Positions 1-9,023 of a DNA stretch of 64,000 nucleotides are shown piece after piece; the first letter of the stretch is position 1; each line of letters opens with the position of its first letter. Both the position numbers and the translations under genes were made by a program. The notes under the pieces are model-generated. The model did not search any database. It worked only from the letters and a program-made list of their open reading frames with translations, and was not told the origin of the DNA. The DNA is from Streptomyces spirodelae (lineage in GTDB: Bacteria; Actinomycetota; Actinomycetes; Streptomycetales; Streptomycetaceae): the NCBI RefSeq assembly GCF_017676385.1, contig NZ_JAFFZN010000001.1, positions 186,001 through 250,000 of the forward strand. Reading direction: 5' to 3'.

Positions 1-1092
1 GATGCCGGACTTGATCCGCGCGGCCTTCCGGCCGCCCACATACTTCGGCTTGGCCCGCGCTTCCTCGTCGACCAGCTGCAGGATCCCGTCCCGCCGCCCG
101 AGGCTGATGTGGTTGCCCACGTAGGCCAGTTTGATGTGGGGGACCTTGTGGCCGGTCAGCTGTCCGACGACCGCGGCGATGACCTGCTTGCCGGTGTAGC
201 CCGCCGAAGCGCAGGACATCGGCAGCGGCCGGCCGTTGTCACCGATCACGTGGACGGCGTCCCCGGCGGCGTAGACGTTCGGGTGCGAGACCGACCGCAT
301 GGTGCGGTCGACAACGATTCGACCGTCCTCGGTGACCTCCAGCCCGCCGGCGGCGGCGATGGGTGCCACCGCGAACCCGGCCGCCCAGACGGTCGCGTCG
401 GACGCCAGGGCGGTGCCGTCGGCACACAGCACCCGCGCAGCTTCGACGGCTTCGACACTGGTGTGCTCCACGACGGTGATGCCCAGACGGTCGCAGGCCC
501 GGCGCAGATGGCCGCGGGCTCCGGCGGAGAGCCGGGCGCCCAGCTCGCCGCGGGCGACCAGTGTCACGGACAGGCCGGGCCGGGATTCGGCGATCTCGGT
601 GGCGGTCTCGACGCCGGTCAGCCCGTCGCCGACGACCAGAACGCTCCCGCCTTCGCCCCCGCTGTCCAAGCTGTCCAGGCGCTCGCGCAGGCGCAGCGCC
701 GCTGCCCGGCCGGTGACGTCGAAGGCGTACTCGGACACGCCGGGGATACCGCCGTCGGCGACGTGGCTGCCGAGCGCGTAGCAAAGCGTGTCGTAGCCGA
801 GCTCGCCGCCACCGTGGACATCGGCCACGGTGACGATCTGGCGCTCGGGATCGACGGCGGTGACACGGGCCACGCGCAGCCGAATCCCCGTGCCCCCGAA
901 GACTTCGGCCAGCTTCGGGGTCTCGATCTCCTGACCTGCCGCGAACTGGTGCAGCCGCAGCCGCTGGACGAAGTCCGGGTCGGCGTTGACCACGGTGATC
1001 TCGGTGTCCTCCGGGGACAGCCGACGGGCCAGGTTCCCGGCCACGTAGGCCCCGGCATAACCGGCGCCGAGGACGACGATGCGGTGCTTCAT
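1..1092 (-). CDS. FAD/NAD(P)-dependent oxidoreductase, NDH-2-like (3' end beyond window)
   Basis: The first 364 codons are open and the gene runs off the left edge, so the C-terminus is missing. The N-terminus has a Rossmann FAD-binding motif (VVLGAGYAGAYVA, residues 6-18). A second dinucleotide-binding motif (VLVVGDGLTGVE, about residue 145) would take NAD(P)H, and a late FAD contact reads VYAAGDAV. This order is typical of type II NADH dehydrogenases and related carotenoid- or quinone-reducing flavoproteins. The start ATG has AGGAG six bases upstream. Expected role: cytosolic or membrane-peripheral electron transfer from NAD(P)H to an unidentified acceptor. The family is clear; the substrate is not. 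Confidence 0.88.
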   Translation of the reverse strand, partial: MKHRIVVLGAGYAGAYVAGNLARRLSPEDTEITVVNADPDFVQRLRLHQFAAGQEIETPKLAEVFGGTGIRLRVARVTAVDPERQIVTVADVHGGGELGYDTLCYALGSHVADGGIPGVSEYAFDVTGRAAALRLRERLDSLDSGGEGGSVLVVGDGLTGVETATEIAESRPGLSVTLVARGELGARLSAGARGHLRRACDRLGITVVEHTSVEAVEAARVLCADGTALASDATVWAAGFAVAPIAAAGGLEVTEDGRIVVDRTMRSVSHPNVYAAGDAVHVIGDNGRPLPMSCASAGYTGKQVIAAVVGQLTGHKVPHIKLAYVGNHISLGRRDGILQLVDEEARAKPKYVGGRKAARIKSGI

Positions 1093-1242
1093 GTTCTGCT
1101 CCTGTCGGTTCGCTTGCTCCCGCTGAGTTGAGCGGGACAGCGCCCCGATTGCTGACAGGAATCACATGTGGCGTGGGTCACATCGCGACGGGAGAACAAC
1201 CGGCGCTGCCCGTCTCGTCGACCGCACTCGTGATCGATACGC

Positions 1243-2895
1243 CTAGCGCGTTGGTTGGGTGAACGGGAGGGACGACCTGGTCACGTACAGACAGCTCGTG
1301 TACCGGTGGGCGGGGCGGATGGTCTTGGTGTCGCTGTTCCGGCGGGGGCTGATGGCCGAGGACCCGGTCGAGCTCTTCCGCTTGTACAGGAAGTGGTACT
1401 CACCCGGGGGAAGCCGCAGCGTTGTGCTCGGATACGTCACCGAGGAGCGCTTGCATGCCTTCGCCCGGCCCTCGGACCTGCTGGAGAACGTGCGGCACTC
1501 CGGGCACTCCTTCAGGGTGAGGCTCCCGGTGACCGGGCCGGTGTAGAGCATCTCCACCTCGCCCGGGCCGCCGTTGCTGACCCTCATCGTCTGCCGGGCT
1601 CCTCCCGGAGCCTTCGCCCTGGGCAGCCGCTTGCCTGCCGCGGACCGCTGCTGGGCGATCTCCGCGGCGATGGCGATGTCCTTGGCACGGTCGGCCAGCG
1701 GGCTGTCCGCGTAGAGAGTGGAGAAGCGCGACAGCCGCAGCTTTGCCAGGAGGAATCTCTTGTCCTTGAACCGGTCGACTCCGCACGCGTAGTCGCCCTT
1801 CTCGACCGCCTTCTGGGCATCCGAACGGAGCGCCGACGCGGTGTCGGACGGCAGTGCCCGGACCGTGCTGCGGATACGGCTGAGCTCCGTGGCAACGCTG
1901 CAGGGCGCTTCCCCGTCGAGTTTCTTGACCCCCTTGGAGATCCGCGAATCCAGCTCGGGCTTCACCTTGGTGGCGTACCGCGAGTCGGGAAAGGTCTTCA
2001 TCAGGTCGTTCAGATGGCGGGCGCTCGCGTTGGCACCTTTCAGCTTCGAGGAGCTGCTGGAGCCGGAGGAGGCCGATCCCTCCAGCTTCCGCATGCCGCA
2101 CTCGTACCAGGAGTGGGCGAGCCGCTCGTCGGGCCACGATGCGAGCTTGCCCAGCACCTTGTCGTCCACGGTGCGCCGCAGACCTCGGAGGTACTTCAGC
2201 GGCCGCACCGCGTCGCAGAACTCCGCCTGCTCGTAGGGGGCTCCCACCCTCGTGTAGAAGTCGCGGAGGCGGTCGGGAACGCGCCCGGCCGCGCGTGTTC
2301 CGCCATGCTCGGTACGGAGGTTCACATAGACGCGCAGAGCCTCGCGGTATGCGCCCTGGGCCGAGGTGAAGCTCCCGCTCGACGCCTTTCTCACGCCGGA
2401 ATCCGCCCGGTCGAGACGCTTGAGCAGTTCCTTCTCGACGGCTTCGTCCTGTGCAGCGTCATAGCCGACCGCTCCGGTGACCGGCACGGCGACCAGCACG
2501 ACAGCCAAGGGAAGGGCCAGCCGCGAGCGCGGCACCCTCGGTGCCAGTCCGTTACGCAGTCCGCGGCGGGCGCCGTCCGCCGCTGCCGCGAGCAGGACGA
2601 GGGCGTATCCGGCCGTGATCCAGCCGGGTATGCCGTCGCTGTCGACCGGCAGGGCAAGCACCAGCAGCCCGGCCGTCACCGCCCAGCAGACCGCCGCGGA
2701 CCACCAGTGACGCAGTGCCGCGTATCCCAGACCGAGCCCGCACAGATTCAACAGCCCCACGAGGGCGGCACGCCCTCTGTCGGGCGGCAGTCCGATGGTC
2801 GGCGGCCTGTTCGGCGGCGGTGGTACCGCAAATCCACCCTGTGCTGTGTTCCCCGCCTCGTCCACCATGCCCCCCCTGTCCGTCACGCCTCTCAC
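1243..2895 (-). CDS. Membrane-anchored protein of unknown function
   Basis: Long open frame with consistent GC3. A Pro/Gly-rich N-terminus is followed by hydrophobic segments near residues 45-65, 65-80, 90-105 and 130-150. A soluble region of about 390 residues follows, Lys/Arg/Ser-rich with helical character (residues 150-420). The last 100 residues contain CPECRTF, whose Cys pair could bind metal or form a disulphide. I do not recognise the family. The frame opens at GTG 2895; GTG 2886 and ATG 2868 (preceded by a G-run) are equally possible starts. It ends 150 bp from the oxidoreductase start, on the same strand, but nothing shows a functional link. Confidence 0.75.
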   Translation of the reverse strand: MRGVTDRGGMVDEAGNTAQGGFAVPPPPNRPPTIGLPPDRGRAALVGLLNLCGLGLGYAALRHWWSAAVCWAVTAGLLVLALPVDSDGIPGWITAGYALVLLAAAADGARRGLRNGLAPRVPRSRLALPLAVVLVAVPVTGAVGYDAAQDEAVEKELLKRLDRADSGVRKASSGSFTSAQGAYREALRVYVNLRTEHGGTRAAGRVPDRLRDFYTRVGAPYEQAEFCDAVRPLKYLRGLRRTVDDKVLGKLASWPDERLAHSWYECGMRKLEGSASSGSSSSSKLKGANASARHLNDLMKTFPDSRYATKVKPELDSRISKGVKKLDGEAPCSVATELSRIRSTVRALPSDTASALRSDAQKAVEKGDYACGVDRFKDKRFLLAKLRLSRFSTLYADSPLADRAKDIAIAAEIAQQRSAAGKRLPRAKAPGGARQTMRVSNGGPGEVEMLYTGPVTGSLTLKECPECRTFSSRSEGRAKACKRSSVTYPSTTLRLPPGEYHFLYKRKSSTGSSAISPRRNSDTKTIRPAHRYTSCLYVTRSSLPFTQPTR

Positions 2896-3103
2896 CGAGG
2901 CCGTTTTCTCATCACTCTTTGCCCACCGAACGTCCGAGTCAACGCCACTCCAGGCGCACGATGATTACCATCCGGTCACACACGAGGACCCGCCGCAACG
3001 GGCTGCCCGAACACCTGGACGTGTGGCGGGAGTGCCGACGGCGCCGCACAACGACGTCTGATTGCCGCCAGCAAGATCACTCCACGAGGAACATGCTGGC
3101 GGC

Positions 3104-3553
3104 ATGACGATGTCTTCCGCTACGGACTCAATGACAGTCCTCACCGGCATGTATGCGGCTGAGGCGGAGTACTTGGCCGCAGGAGGCCCTGGCAAGGCTT
3201 CATTCGACTTGCTCGCCCCCTTCTTCGCACCGGACGTCGAGCTGCATCAAGCAGCTGCTCTGCCCTATGGCGGTACTTGGCGTGGGCACCGCGGCATGGA
3301 GCAGTTCTTCCTCACGATGGGAGGGGTGTGGGAGTCGTTCGACATGGTGGAACAGGAGTTTCTCGCCACCGGTGAGACTGCGGTCGTGCTCACACAGGTT
3401 CGCGCTCGCGCTCGTGCGACCGGCCGCGAACTCGGCTTCCCGATTCTGCAAACGATCACGATCAAGGACGGGCTGATCCGCGAGGTTCGTCCGTTCTACT
3501 GGGACACACAGGCTATTGCCGAGGCATGCGCCGTGCCGGCGTCTACGACGTGA
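3104..3553 (+). CDS. NTF2-like / SnoaL-like polyketide cyclase-fold protein
   Basis: 149-residue cone-shaped NTF2-fold protein. Visible family features are a helical N-terminus, LLAPFFAPDVELHQ about residue 40, the acceptor segment GTWRGHRGMEQFF, and the strand pattern ending in IREVRPFYWDT. Members range from hydroxynitrile or ring-cyclising enzymes to non-catalytic binding proteins, so no substrate can be given. The start at 3104 gives the usual family length. GAGGAA lies about 12 nt upstream, which is rather far; an upstream in-frame extension to 3062 has no good ribosome site. It stands alone between a membrane protein and an SDR remnant. Confidence 0.8.
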   Translation: MTMSSATDSMTVLTGMYAAEAEYLAAGGPGKASFDLLAPFFAPDVELHQAAALPYGGTWRGHRGMEQFFLTMGGVWESFDMVEQEFLATGETAVVLTQVRARARATGRELGFPILQTITIKDGLIREVRPFYWDTQAIAEACAVPASTT

Positions 3554-3777
3554 GATCCACGGCAGCCCGCCAGACTGCGACCGGAATGGTCGCCCTCGTA
3601 GCGGATGCTCAGCTCTTCACATCCCGGGAGCCACGGCCCGGTGACACTCCAGCCGACTGATCCGCACCCGACCGCACCGGCGACGCAGGAGTGGTCGGTC
3701 CGATGGTTGGCCCACTCGTCCGCTCAGTCGGCCGACCAGCGTGCTGTCCGACCGCAAACCGGCGATCAGCTGTCACC

Positions 3778-4041
3778 CGGCGACAGGACCGGCTCGCCGC
3801 GGTCGTGGACCGGATAACGGCGCGGAACGGCTCTGCCGTCGGGGTCGTCGTCGATGTCACCCGCCGCGAAGACCTCAAGCGCCTGATCGACACGGCACTC
3901 GACCGCTTCGGCCGGCTCGACGTCCTGGTCTCCAACGCGGGCACCATGGCGATCTCGCCGTTCGACGAGTTGCGTCAGGACGACTGGGACGCCATGGTCG
4001 CCACCCACATCACCGGCCTGCTGAACGGCATCGCGGCGGCA
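3778..4041 (+). pseudogene. Short-chain dehydrogenase (SDR) internal fragment
   Basis: The translation matches the middle of a classical SDR: DRLAAVVDRI, VDVTRRED, then RFGRLDVLVSNAG (the NNAG-type motif) and WDAMVATHITGLLNGIAAA. The N-terminal TGxxxGIG cofactor loop is missing, and so is everything after that helix, including the YxxxK catalytic pair. The frame outside these borders does not look like an SDR. It is truncated at both ends and cannot be an active enzyme. It lies immediately 3' of the convergent VOC gene, which suggests a deletion junction. Confidence 0.7.
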
Positions 4042-4126
4042 TCCCTTCGATGTCAGTGCGGCCCGGCGCCGAGCCGCTGGAGACCGTCGATCCGCTCAGC
4101 AACCCACCGGCGGTGTGGCGCCCGGA

Positions 4127-4660
4127 TCAAGCATGCCCTTTGTCATCGTCGGCGACGCCCGGTGGGGTGATCCCGATGGCCTCGAGGTTCCGCGCCGCCT
4201 GACTCGCCGGGTCAAAGGGCTTCGCCGCGGTGAAGACGATCCGTGCGTTCTCGGGGGTGATCACCGTCGTATCGCGGGTGTTCCAGGGGGTGTCCCGTGG
4301 GCCGTCGACCGAATCCGGGCGCAGCGCACGACATGCCTCGACGAGTGAGTCGACCTGGCTCAGCACGCACGCGAAACTGAAGCTCATCGCCGGTGCCTGC
4401 TCCGGAACGCTTCCCTGCGGAACGAGGAGTACGTCCTGGAACGCCCAACGGCGCAGATGCACGAGCCTGCCCGGGACGCCGAACAGCTCGAAGAATCCGA
4501 GCCCACGAATCCAGAAGTCCACCGACGCCGCCAGATCGTTCGTCGGAATCGTCGCGAACGCGGGCATTCCATAGATGCCACGAAACGGAGCCGGCGGAAC
4601 CGCGTCCGGACCGGGGGTGGGCACAGGGCTGATGTCGAACGCGTTGAAGTTGTCGCTCAT
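4127..4660 (-). CDS. VOC-superfamily (glyoxalase-fold) protein
   Basis: 177 residues beginning MSDNFNAFDI. The core FATIPTNDLAASVDFWIRGLGF is a typical beta-alpha-beta vicinal-oxygen-chelate half, followed by LVHLRRWAFQDVLLVPQ and a second half ending in ENARIVFTAAKPFDP. The start ATG has GAAGGGTGGG upstream. The gene is in frame with the HTH remnant upstream, with no stop between, so a fused 277-residue product is formally possible. Metal ligands are not obvious, so binding or resistance is as likely as catalysis. Confidence 0.75.
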   Translation of the reverse strand: MSDNFNAFDISPVPTPGPDAVPPAPFRGIYGMPAFATIPTNDLAASVDFWIRGLGFFELFGVPGRLVHLRRWAFQDVLLVPQGSVPEQAPAMSFSFACVLSQVDSLVEACRALRPDSVDGPRDTPWNTRDTTVITPENARIVFTAAKPFDPASQAARNLEAIGITPPGVADDDKGHA

Positions 4661-4960
4661 GCACCCACCCTTCAGCCTGACGCGACGTGAGGGGCAAGCT
4701 GATTCCCGTCCGTCTTCATCACCCGGACACGGCCTGAGGCGGCCGGGCCCGGTCGGTGCGCACATGAGCGCGCACCCCTTGCAAGCCGAACAGGATGAGA
4801 AGCTCGGCCGGCGGTGCCCGCTCTCCAGCCGGGACAGGGTGCTCTCCGAGACGCCCGTCGTCGCCGCCAGTTCAAGGAGGGTGATGCCACGGTCACGACG
4901 CAGCGCACGAAGCCGCGGCCCCACCGCGTCGAGCACGGTGTCGTCCGTGGAGCGGTCCAT
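4661..4960 (-). pseudogene. XRE-family regulator, N-terminal HTH remnant
   Basis: The ATG at 4960 opens a clear XRE helix-turn-helix: LRALRRDRGITLLELAA, then TGVSESTLSRLESGHRRPS. Intact relatives continue into a leucine-rich helix and a cupin domain. Here the frame turns to Cys-rich nonsense. The expected helix (ELLILFGLQGVRAH) is readable in another frame starting at the same spot, so a small deletion has shifted the frame. The shifted frame runs on without a stop into the VOC gene. Most likely a decayed regulator; a functional HTH-VOC fusion is less likely. Confidence 0.6.
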
Positions 4961-4997
4961 GAGGCCACCTTGCCATTACCGCAAGATTCCGTGCCAG

Positions 4998-5019
4998 GTC
5001 TTGGCGGTCCTGACAAGAC
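4998..5019. promoter_or_regulatory. Inverted repeat GTCTTG-N10-CAAGAC
   Basis: Perfect 6-bp arms in the 100-bp region between the divergent HTH remnant and the methyltransferase. The half-site sequence recurs as AGTCTTG just before the methyltransferase ATG. This could be the operator of the former XRE regulator; that is inference from position only. Confidence 0.35.
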
Positions 5020-5060
5020 TGCGCGCATTACGACCGACATCCATGTCAGAAGGAGTCTTG

Positions 5061-5699
5061 ATGCACACCAGCGATGCAGTCGCGTTCTGGGACAGCGTCT
5101 ACGCGGCCCGCCCCGCAACAGCCGACAAGCCGAACCCGAACGTCCTGCTCACCGAGACGGTGCCGGACTTGCCGCCCGGTGACGCGTTGGACCTCGGATG
5201 CGGCAACGGCGGAGACGCGCTGTGGCTCGCCGGCCAGGGGTGGCACGTCACCGCCACCGACATCTCGGCCGTCGCGGTGGAGCGGCTCGCCGCCCTCGCT
5301 CGCGCGCACGGGCTGAGCGAACACATCACCGCCGTGCGGCACGACTTGCACCGGTCCTTCCCCGCTTCCCCGGCGGGCGGATTCGGCCTCGTCTCGGCCC
5401 ACTACCTGCACACCCCTTTCCACCTGGACCGCGCGACCGTGCTGCGCTCGGCCGCGTACGCGCTGCGTCCGGGCGGACGGCTGCTGGTGGTCGACCACGG
5501 CTCGACGGCGCCGTGGTCCTGGAACCAGGACCCCGACATCCGGTACCCGAGCCCGCGGGAAGTCGCCGCCGGTATCGCTCTGGATCCGGAGACATGGACC
5601 GTCGAACGGGCCGACGCACCCCGCCGGATCGCTACCGGACCCGGCGGGCGCACCGCCGAGGTCACCGACCACGTCCTGCTCATCCGCCGTACCGCGTGA
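5061..5699 (+). CDS. Class I SAM-dependent methyltransferase
   Basis: 212 residues. Motif I is LDLGCGNGGDALWLAGQGW (about residues 46-64), followed by the acidic TATDIS motif. The post-I and motif III regions (FGLVSAHYLHTPF, LRPGGRLLVVDHG) fit the Methyltransf_25 type. The ATG at 5061 is chosen because AGGAG lies 5-9 nt upstream; the longer open frame upstream has no coding character. The acceptor substrate is unknown. The DinB gene starts 4 nt after the stop, so the two are probably co-transcribed. Confidence 0.88.
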   Translation: MHTSDAVAFWDSVYAARPATADKPNPNVLLTETVPDLPPGDALDLGCGNGGDALWLAGQGWHVTATDISAVAVERLAALARAHGLSEHITAVRHDLHRSFPASPAGGFGLVSAHYLHTPFHLDRATVLRSAAYALRPGGRLLVVDHGSTAPWSWNQDPDIRYPSPREVAAGIALDPETWTVERADAPRRIATGPGGRTAEVTDHVLLIRRTA

Positions 5700-5703
5700 C
5701 CCG

Positions 5704-6249
5704 GTGTCCGACGCCGTCCCCGACGAAGAAAGGCGATTCCTCTTGTCCAGTACCGCGCGCCGCGGGCGCCGCAGCGACAGCCCGCCGCCCCGGACCGGAA
5801 ACAGCGAGGCCGAGGTCCTGCGCGGATTCCTCGACTACCTGCGTACCTCGGTCGCCGCGAAGCTCGACGGTGTGCCGGAACAGCAGGCACGCACCGCCGC
5901 GGTCCCCTCGGGTACGAATCTGCTCGGTCTCCTCAACCACCTGACATCCGTCGAGCGTTCGATGTTTCTGGGCGACGAGGTCGCCGACTGGCAGGCGACG
6001 TTCCAGGCCGCGCCGGAGGACAGCGTGGCCGATGTCGTGGCCCGCTACCGGGAGACGGTCGAGCGGGCGAACGAGATTCTGGACGGGTGCACCGACCCGG
6101 GTGCGCCGGTGCCCCGGCTGCGGCCGCAGCCGGGGCGCTCAGGACCTAGCGTCCGTTGGGCGCTCACCCACATGATCGAGGAAACCGGCCGCCACGCGGG
6201 CCACGCGGACATCCTCCGGGAACTGATCGACGGCTCAACCGGCCGCTGA
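5704..6249 (+). CDS. DinB-family (DUF664) protein
   Basis: About 170-180 residues. Four-helix DinB/YfiT-like features: EAEVLRGFLDYLR, LLGLLNHLTSVERSMF with the first metal-ligand His, and WALTHMIEETGRHAGHADILRE with the two later His ligands. Proteins of this fold are metal-dependent thiol transferases or DNA-damage-inducible proteins of unknown activity. GTG 5704 is the first start; TTG 5743, with GAAAGG upstream, would remove 13 residues and is plausible. Probably translationally linked to the methyltransferase. Confidence 0.82.
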   Translation: MSDAVPDEERRFLLSSTARRGRRSDSPPPRTGNSEAEVLRGFLDYLRTSVAAKLDGVPEQQARTAAVPSGTNLLGLLNHLTSVERSMFLGDEVADWQATFQAAPEDSVADVVARYRETVERANEILDGCTDPGAPVPRLRPQPGRSGPSVRWALTHMIEETGRHAGHADILRELIDGSTGR

Positions 6250-6373
6250 TCCGCCGAGTGCCGGAACTTTCAGGATGAAGCACCGGTGGCAGGGTGCCGG
6301 GGTGTCCGGGCCGGGCATGCTACGAACTGGCGTCCGGTGGCCATTTCGGTGATTCGGTGAGGAGTTCGGCGGG

Positions 6374-8278
6374 ATGACGAGGATCCGCGGGGTGTTCACA
6401 CCGCAGCCGCGCTGTGCACAGCAGCGCCGTGCACAGCAGCGCCGAGTTGCCCACCGTGTCGCCCGCAGGGCCCTGGGCGTTGCTGTGACGGCTGCAAGTC
6501 TGTTGCTCGGCCAGGCCGTAGGGCCGTTGCCGGACGCGAACGCGGTCGCGGCTGCGGCCGACGGTGCCGCACCGCACGTGCGGAACCGGGCCCACAACGA
6601 CGTGCTGTTCGTCGGGGCCCATCCGGATGACGAGTTCCAGTCGTTGTCCACGTTCGGACAGTGGAACGAGAAGCGGAGATTGAGCGTCGGCGTCGCGACC
6701 ATTACGCGCGGCGAGGGCGGCGGCAACGCGGTCGGCCAGGAGGAAGGCGCGGCTCTCGGGCTGATCCGGGAGCGCGAGGAGCGGCAGGCGGTCGCCGTCG
6801 CCCGCATCAAGAACGTGTACTACCTTGACAAGCCGGACTTCTGGTACACGCTGTCGGCGCCCCTGACCAGGAAGGTCTGGGACGGTCCGCCTCGGCAGGC
6901 GGACACATTGGAGCGGCTGGTGCGCCTCATCCGGGCGACCACTCCCCGAACCGTGGTCACCATGGACCCGCGTCCCTTCAACCAGCACGGCGCCCACCAG
7001 CTGTCGGCCCGTATGACCATCGAAGCCTTCCACCTTGCCGGCGATCCGCGGGCCTTCCCCGAGCAGGTCAGCGACGAGGGCTACCGGCCCTGGCGCCCCG
7101 CGCGGCTGCTGACCCGGAACTGGTCGTTCGAAGGCCCGAAGGGGCCCGGCTGCGCCACCGCGAAGCTGCGCGATCCGGTTACCGGGCTGCCACAGCTGGG
7201 AGCGTGGCAGGGGGCCTGGTCCCGACGGAACGGCACCACTTGGGCACAGCTGGAACGCAACGCCGCACGTCTGTACCGCACACAGGGATTCGCTTCCCTG
7301 CCCGCCACTGTCACGACTCCGCGCAAGGAGATGGGCTGTGACTGGTTCTCCGTACTCGCCGAGCGCGGCAAGCCGCAGACCGCGCCGGTGCACCGGCAGC
7401 AGAGACTGCGGCCGGTGTATGCGGAGTTCGCGGCCTGGGCCGACCGCGTGGGCATGCCCTGGCTGGCCAACCGGGCACAGCCCGACTACCCCACCAGCCC
7501 GTCCACCACCGTCCCGGCCACCTCCCGTCCACCCCGTCTGGACGGCCGTGACAGCGCCGGGGAATACCCGGGCCAGGCCGTTGCCCTGACGCACTGGCAG
7601 GGCGACAAGTGCGCGTCCGAGCAGGACTGCTCGGCCATAGCGCGGATGTCCCGCCACGGCGATGACCTCTACGTCCTGGTCGAGGTGGCGGACGAGGCCA
7701 AGGGCAGCGCCCTGAGCCGGGACGACTGCAAGCGTCACTGGCGCACCGACTCCGTCGAGATCGCCCTCGATCCGCGTGGCAACGCGCAGGACACCTCCAC
7801 GACGTTCAAGGCGGCCGTGCTGCCCTTCACCTCCGACGGCGGGTCCTGCGCGAGTCGCGACGCCGACCATCATCAGGGTCCGGCCACCCGGACCGCTCCC
7901 GGGATGCGCTGGGCCGCCGCCGTACAGGCGCCGTACACCGGCTATACCGTCGAGGTGAAGATCGCGCTCGCCGACCTGCCGGCCGCGGCCGATCCCGCAG
8001 CCATGACCGGCAACATCATGGTCTACGACTCCGACACCCAGGACCGCACCAGTCAGTCCCGACTGGGCTGGTCCACCTTCGGCAGCGCCCAGGCCGATCC
8101 CTACACCTGGGGCACCCTCCACCTGCCCGGCTACAGCCCTCCGACCGGGCGCCCCACCACTCCTGGCCCGCCGACCATCCCCATGGAAGCGGCCCGTAGC
8201 AGCGACTCGCCCGCATCCGTCGCCCAGAGCCGGCGCACCGGCGTCCCGTTGGCCGTCGGACCACGCCACCCGCACTGA
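6374..8278 (+). CDS. Secreted PIG-L family deacetylase with C-terminal CBM9-like domain
   Basis: 634 residues. An Arg-rich N-terminus and a hydrophobic stretch (about residues 33-50) ending in small residues look like a signal peptide, possibly Tat-like though no RRxFLK is present. The LmbE/PIG-L catalytic motif is GAHPDDE (residues 81-87), with a later His pair in QHGAH, as in zinc-dependent N-acetylglucosaminyl deacetylases. From about residue 390 a beta-rich domain (LYVLVEVADEAKG, DSVEIALDPRG) resembles CBM9/DOMON sugar-binding domains. Likely an extracellular deacetylase of an N-acetyl sugar or glycoconjugate. GTGAGGAG precedes the ATG. Confidence 0.85.
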   Translation: MTRIRGVFTPQPRCAQQRRAQQRRVAHRVARRALGVAVTAASLLLGQAVGPLPDANAVAAAADGAAPHVRNRAHNDVLFVGAHPDDEFQSLSTFGQWNEKRRLSVGVATITRGEGGGNAVGQEEGAALGLIREREERQAVAVARIKNVYYLDKPDFWYTLSAPLTRKVWDGPPRQADTLERLVRLIRATTPRTVVTMDPRPFNQHGAHQLSARMTIEAFHLAGDPRAFPEQVSDEGYRPWRPARLLTRNWSFEGPKGPGCATAKLRDPVTGLPQLGAWQGAWSRRNGTTWAQLERNAARLYRTQGFASLPATVTTPRKEMGCDWFSVLAERGKPQTAPVHRQQRLRPVYAEFAAWADRVGMPWLANRAQPDYPTSPSTTVPATSRPPRLDGRDSAGEYPGQAVALTHWQGDKCASEQDCSAIARMSRHGDDLYVLVEVADEAKGSALSRDDCKRHWRTDSVEIALDPRGNAQDTSTTFKAAVLPFTSDGGSCASRDADHHQGPATRTAPGMRWAAAVQAPYTGYTVEVKIALADLPAAADPAAMTGNIMVYDSDTQDRTSQSRLGWSTFGSAQADPYTWGTLHLPGYSPPTGRPTTPGPPTIPMEAARSSDSPASVAQSRRTGVPLAVGPRHPH

Positions 8279-8358
8279 GACGGCACGTCGTTGTTCACGA
8301 AGAGCACGCCGAAGCGCCGACAGCCGGTTGCAGCCGATGCGGGTGGCAGCCGGTGCGG

Positions 8359-9006
8359 TCAGTCGGCGGGTGGGGCCACCGCATAGTCGGCGAGGGCGGG
8401 TTCGAGCATCGCGAAGACCTGGTCCGCGTCCTGGACGACCGACTCGGCGACGGCGTCGACAGGGTGACCGGCGAGGGTGAGTTCCTGGATACGGCCGAAC
8501 AGCAGCCGGTGGGCGGCGGCGAGTTGGGCAGCGGCCGCGGCCGGGGTGATGTCCTCGGGTGCTGCTGCGGTGGCCTCGGCGAGCGCTCGGGCCAGCTCTT
8601 CCTCCCGCCGGTCGTGCAGATCACGCAGGCGTGCGGTGAGGGTGGGGCTGTCGGCGACCATCCTGGCGAACGGCAACCCCGAGAAGCCCGCCACCGGGCT
8701 GCGTCGGCCGACGTCCTCGCCGAAGGCCCGTCGCAGCGCCCCCAGCGCGGACTCGCCGGGTGCCCGGTCCGCGACCGTACGGGCCAACGCGCCTGCGAAC
8801 GCCTCCTGGTGGTCGAGCGCCATGTCCTCCTTGCGTGCGAAGTAGTTGGTCACCGTCTTCTTGGCCACCCGGGCCGCGTCGGCGATCTCGGCGATCGTCG
8901 TGTCCTCGAAGCCCTGCTCCAGGAACAGCCGGGTCGCGTGGTCGGAGATGAGCTGCCTGGTCTCCTGCTTCTTGGCCTCACGGAGGCCCGCCGTCTCGGT
9001 ACCCAT
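8359..9006 (-). CDS. TetR-family transcriptional regulator
   Basis: 215 residues. The N-terminal HTH is textbook TetR: IADAARVAKKTVTNYFARKED (about residues 40-60), preceded by the ATRLFLEQGFEDTT helix. The C-terminal ligand domain is helical and Ala-rich with no recognisable ligand signature. It is divergent from a VOC gene whose promoter carries an inverted repeat directly beside its -35 box, so it probably represses that gene and perhaps itself. The ATG has no Shine-Dalgarno; GATAAG about 15 nt upstream could serve a leaderless or short-leader mRNA. Confidence 0.9.
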   Translation of the reverse strand: MGTETAGLREAKKQETRQLISDHATRLFLEQGFEDTTIAEIADAARVAKKTVTNYFARKEDMALDHQEAFAGALARTVADRAPGESALGALRRAFGEDVGRRSPVAGFSGLPFARMVADSPTLTARLRDLHDRREEELARALAEATAAAPEDITPAAAAAQLAAAHRLLFGRIQELTLAGHPVDAVAESVVQDADQVFAMLEPALADYAVAPPAD

Positions 9007-9023
9007 ACAGGAAAACTTATCAC

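Noticed and set aside
109..1131. 340-codon plus-strand frame over the first gene
   Set aside because: Complementary to the FAD oxidoreductase, whose two Rossmann motifs are unmistakable on the minus strand.
1141..1190. TCACAT direct repeats upstream of the FAD oxidoreductase as a regulator site
   Set aside because: Two 6-bp copies 17 bp apart are easily found by chance in a region of this size, and no regulator is linked.
3554..3777. A possible N-terminal part of the SDR remnant upstream of 3778
   Set aside because: No frame shows the TGxxxGIG cofactor loop. The region has no readable gene.
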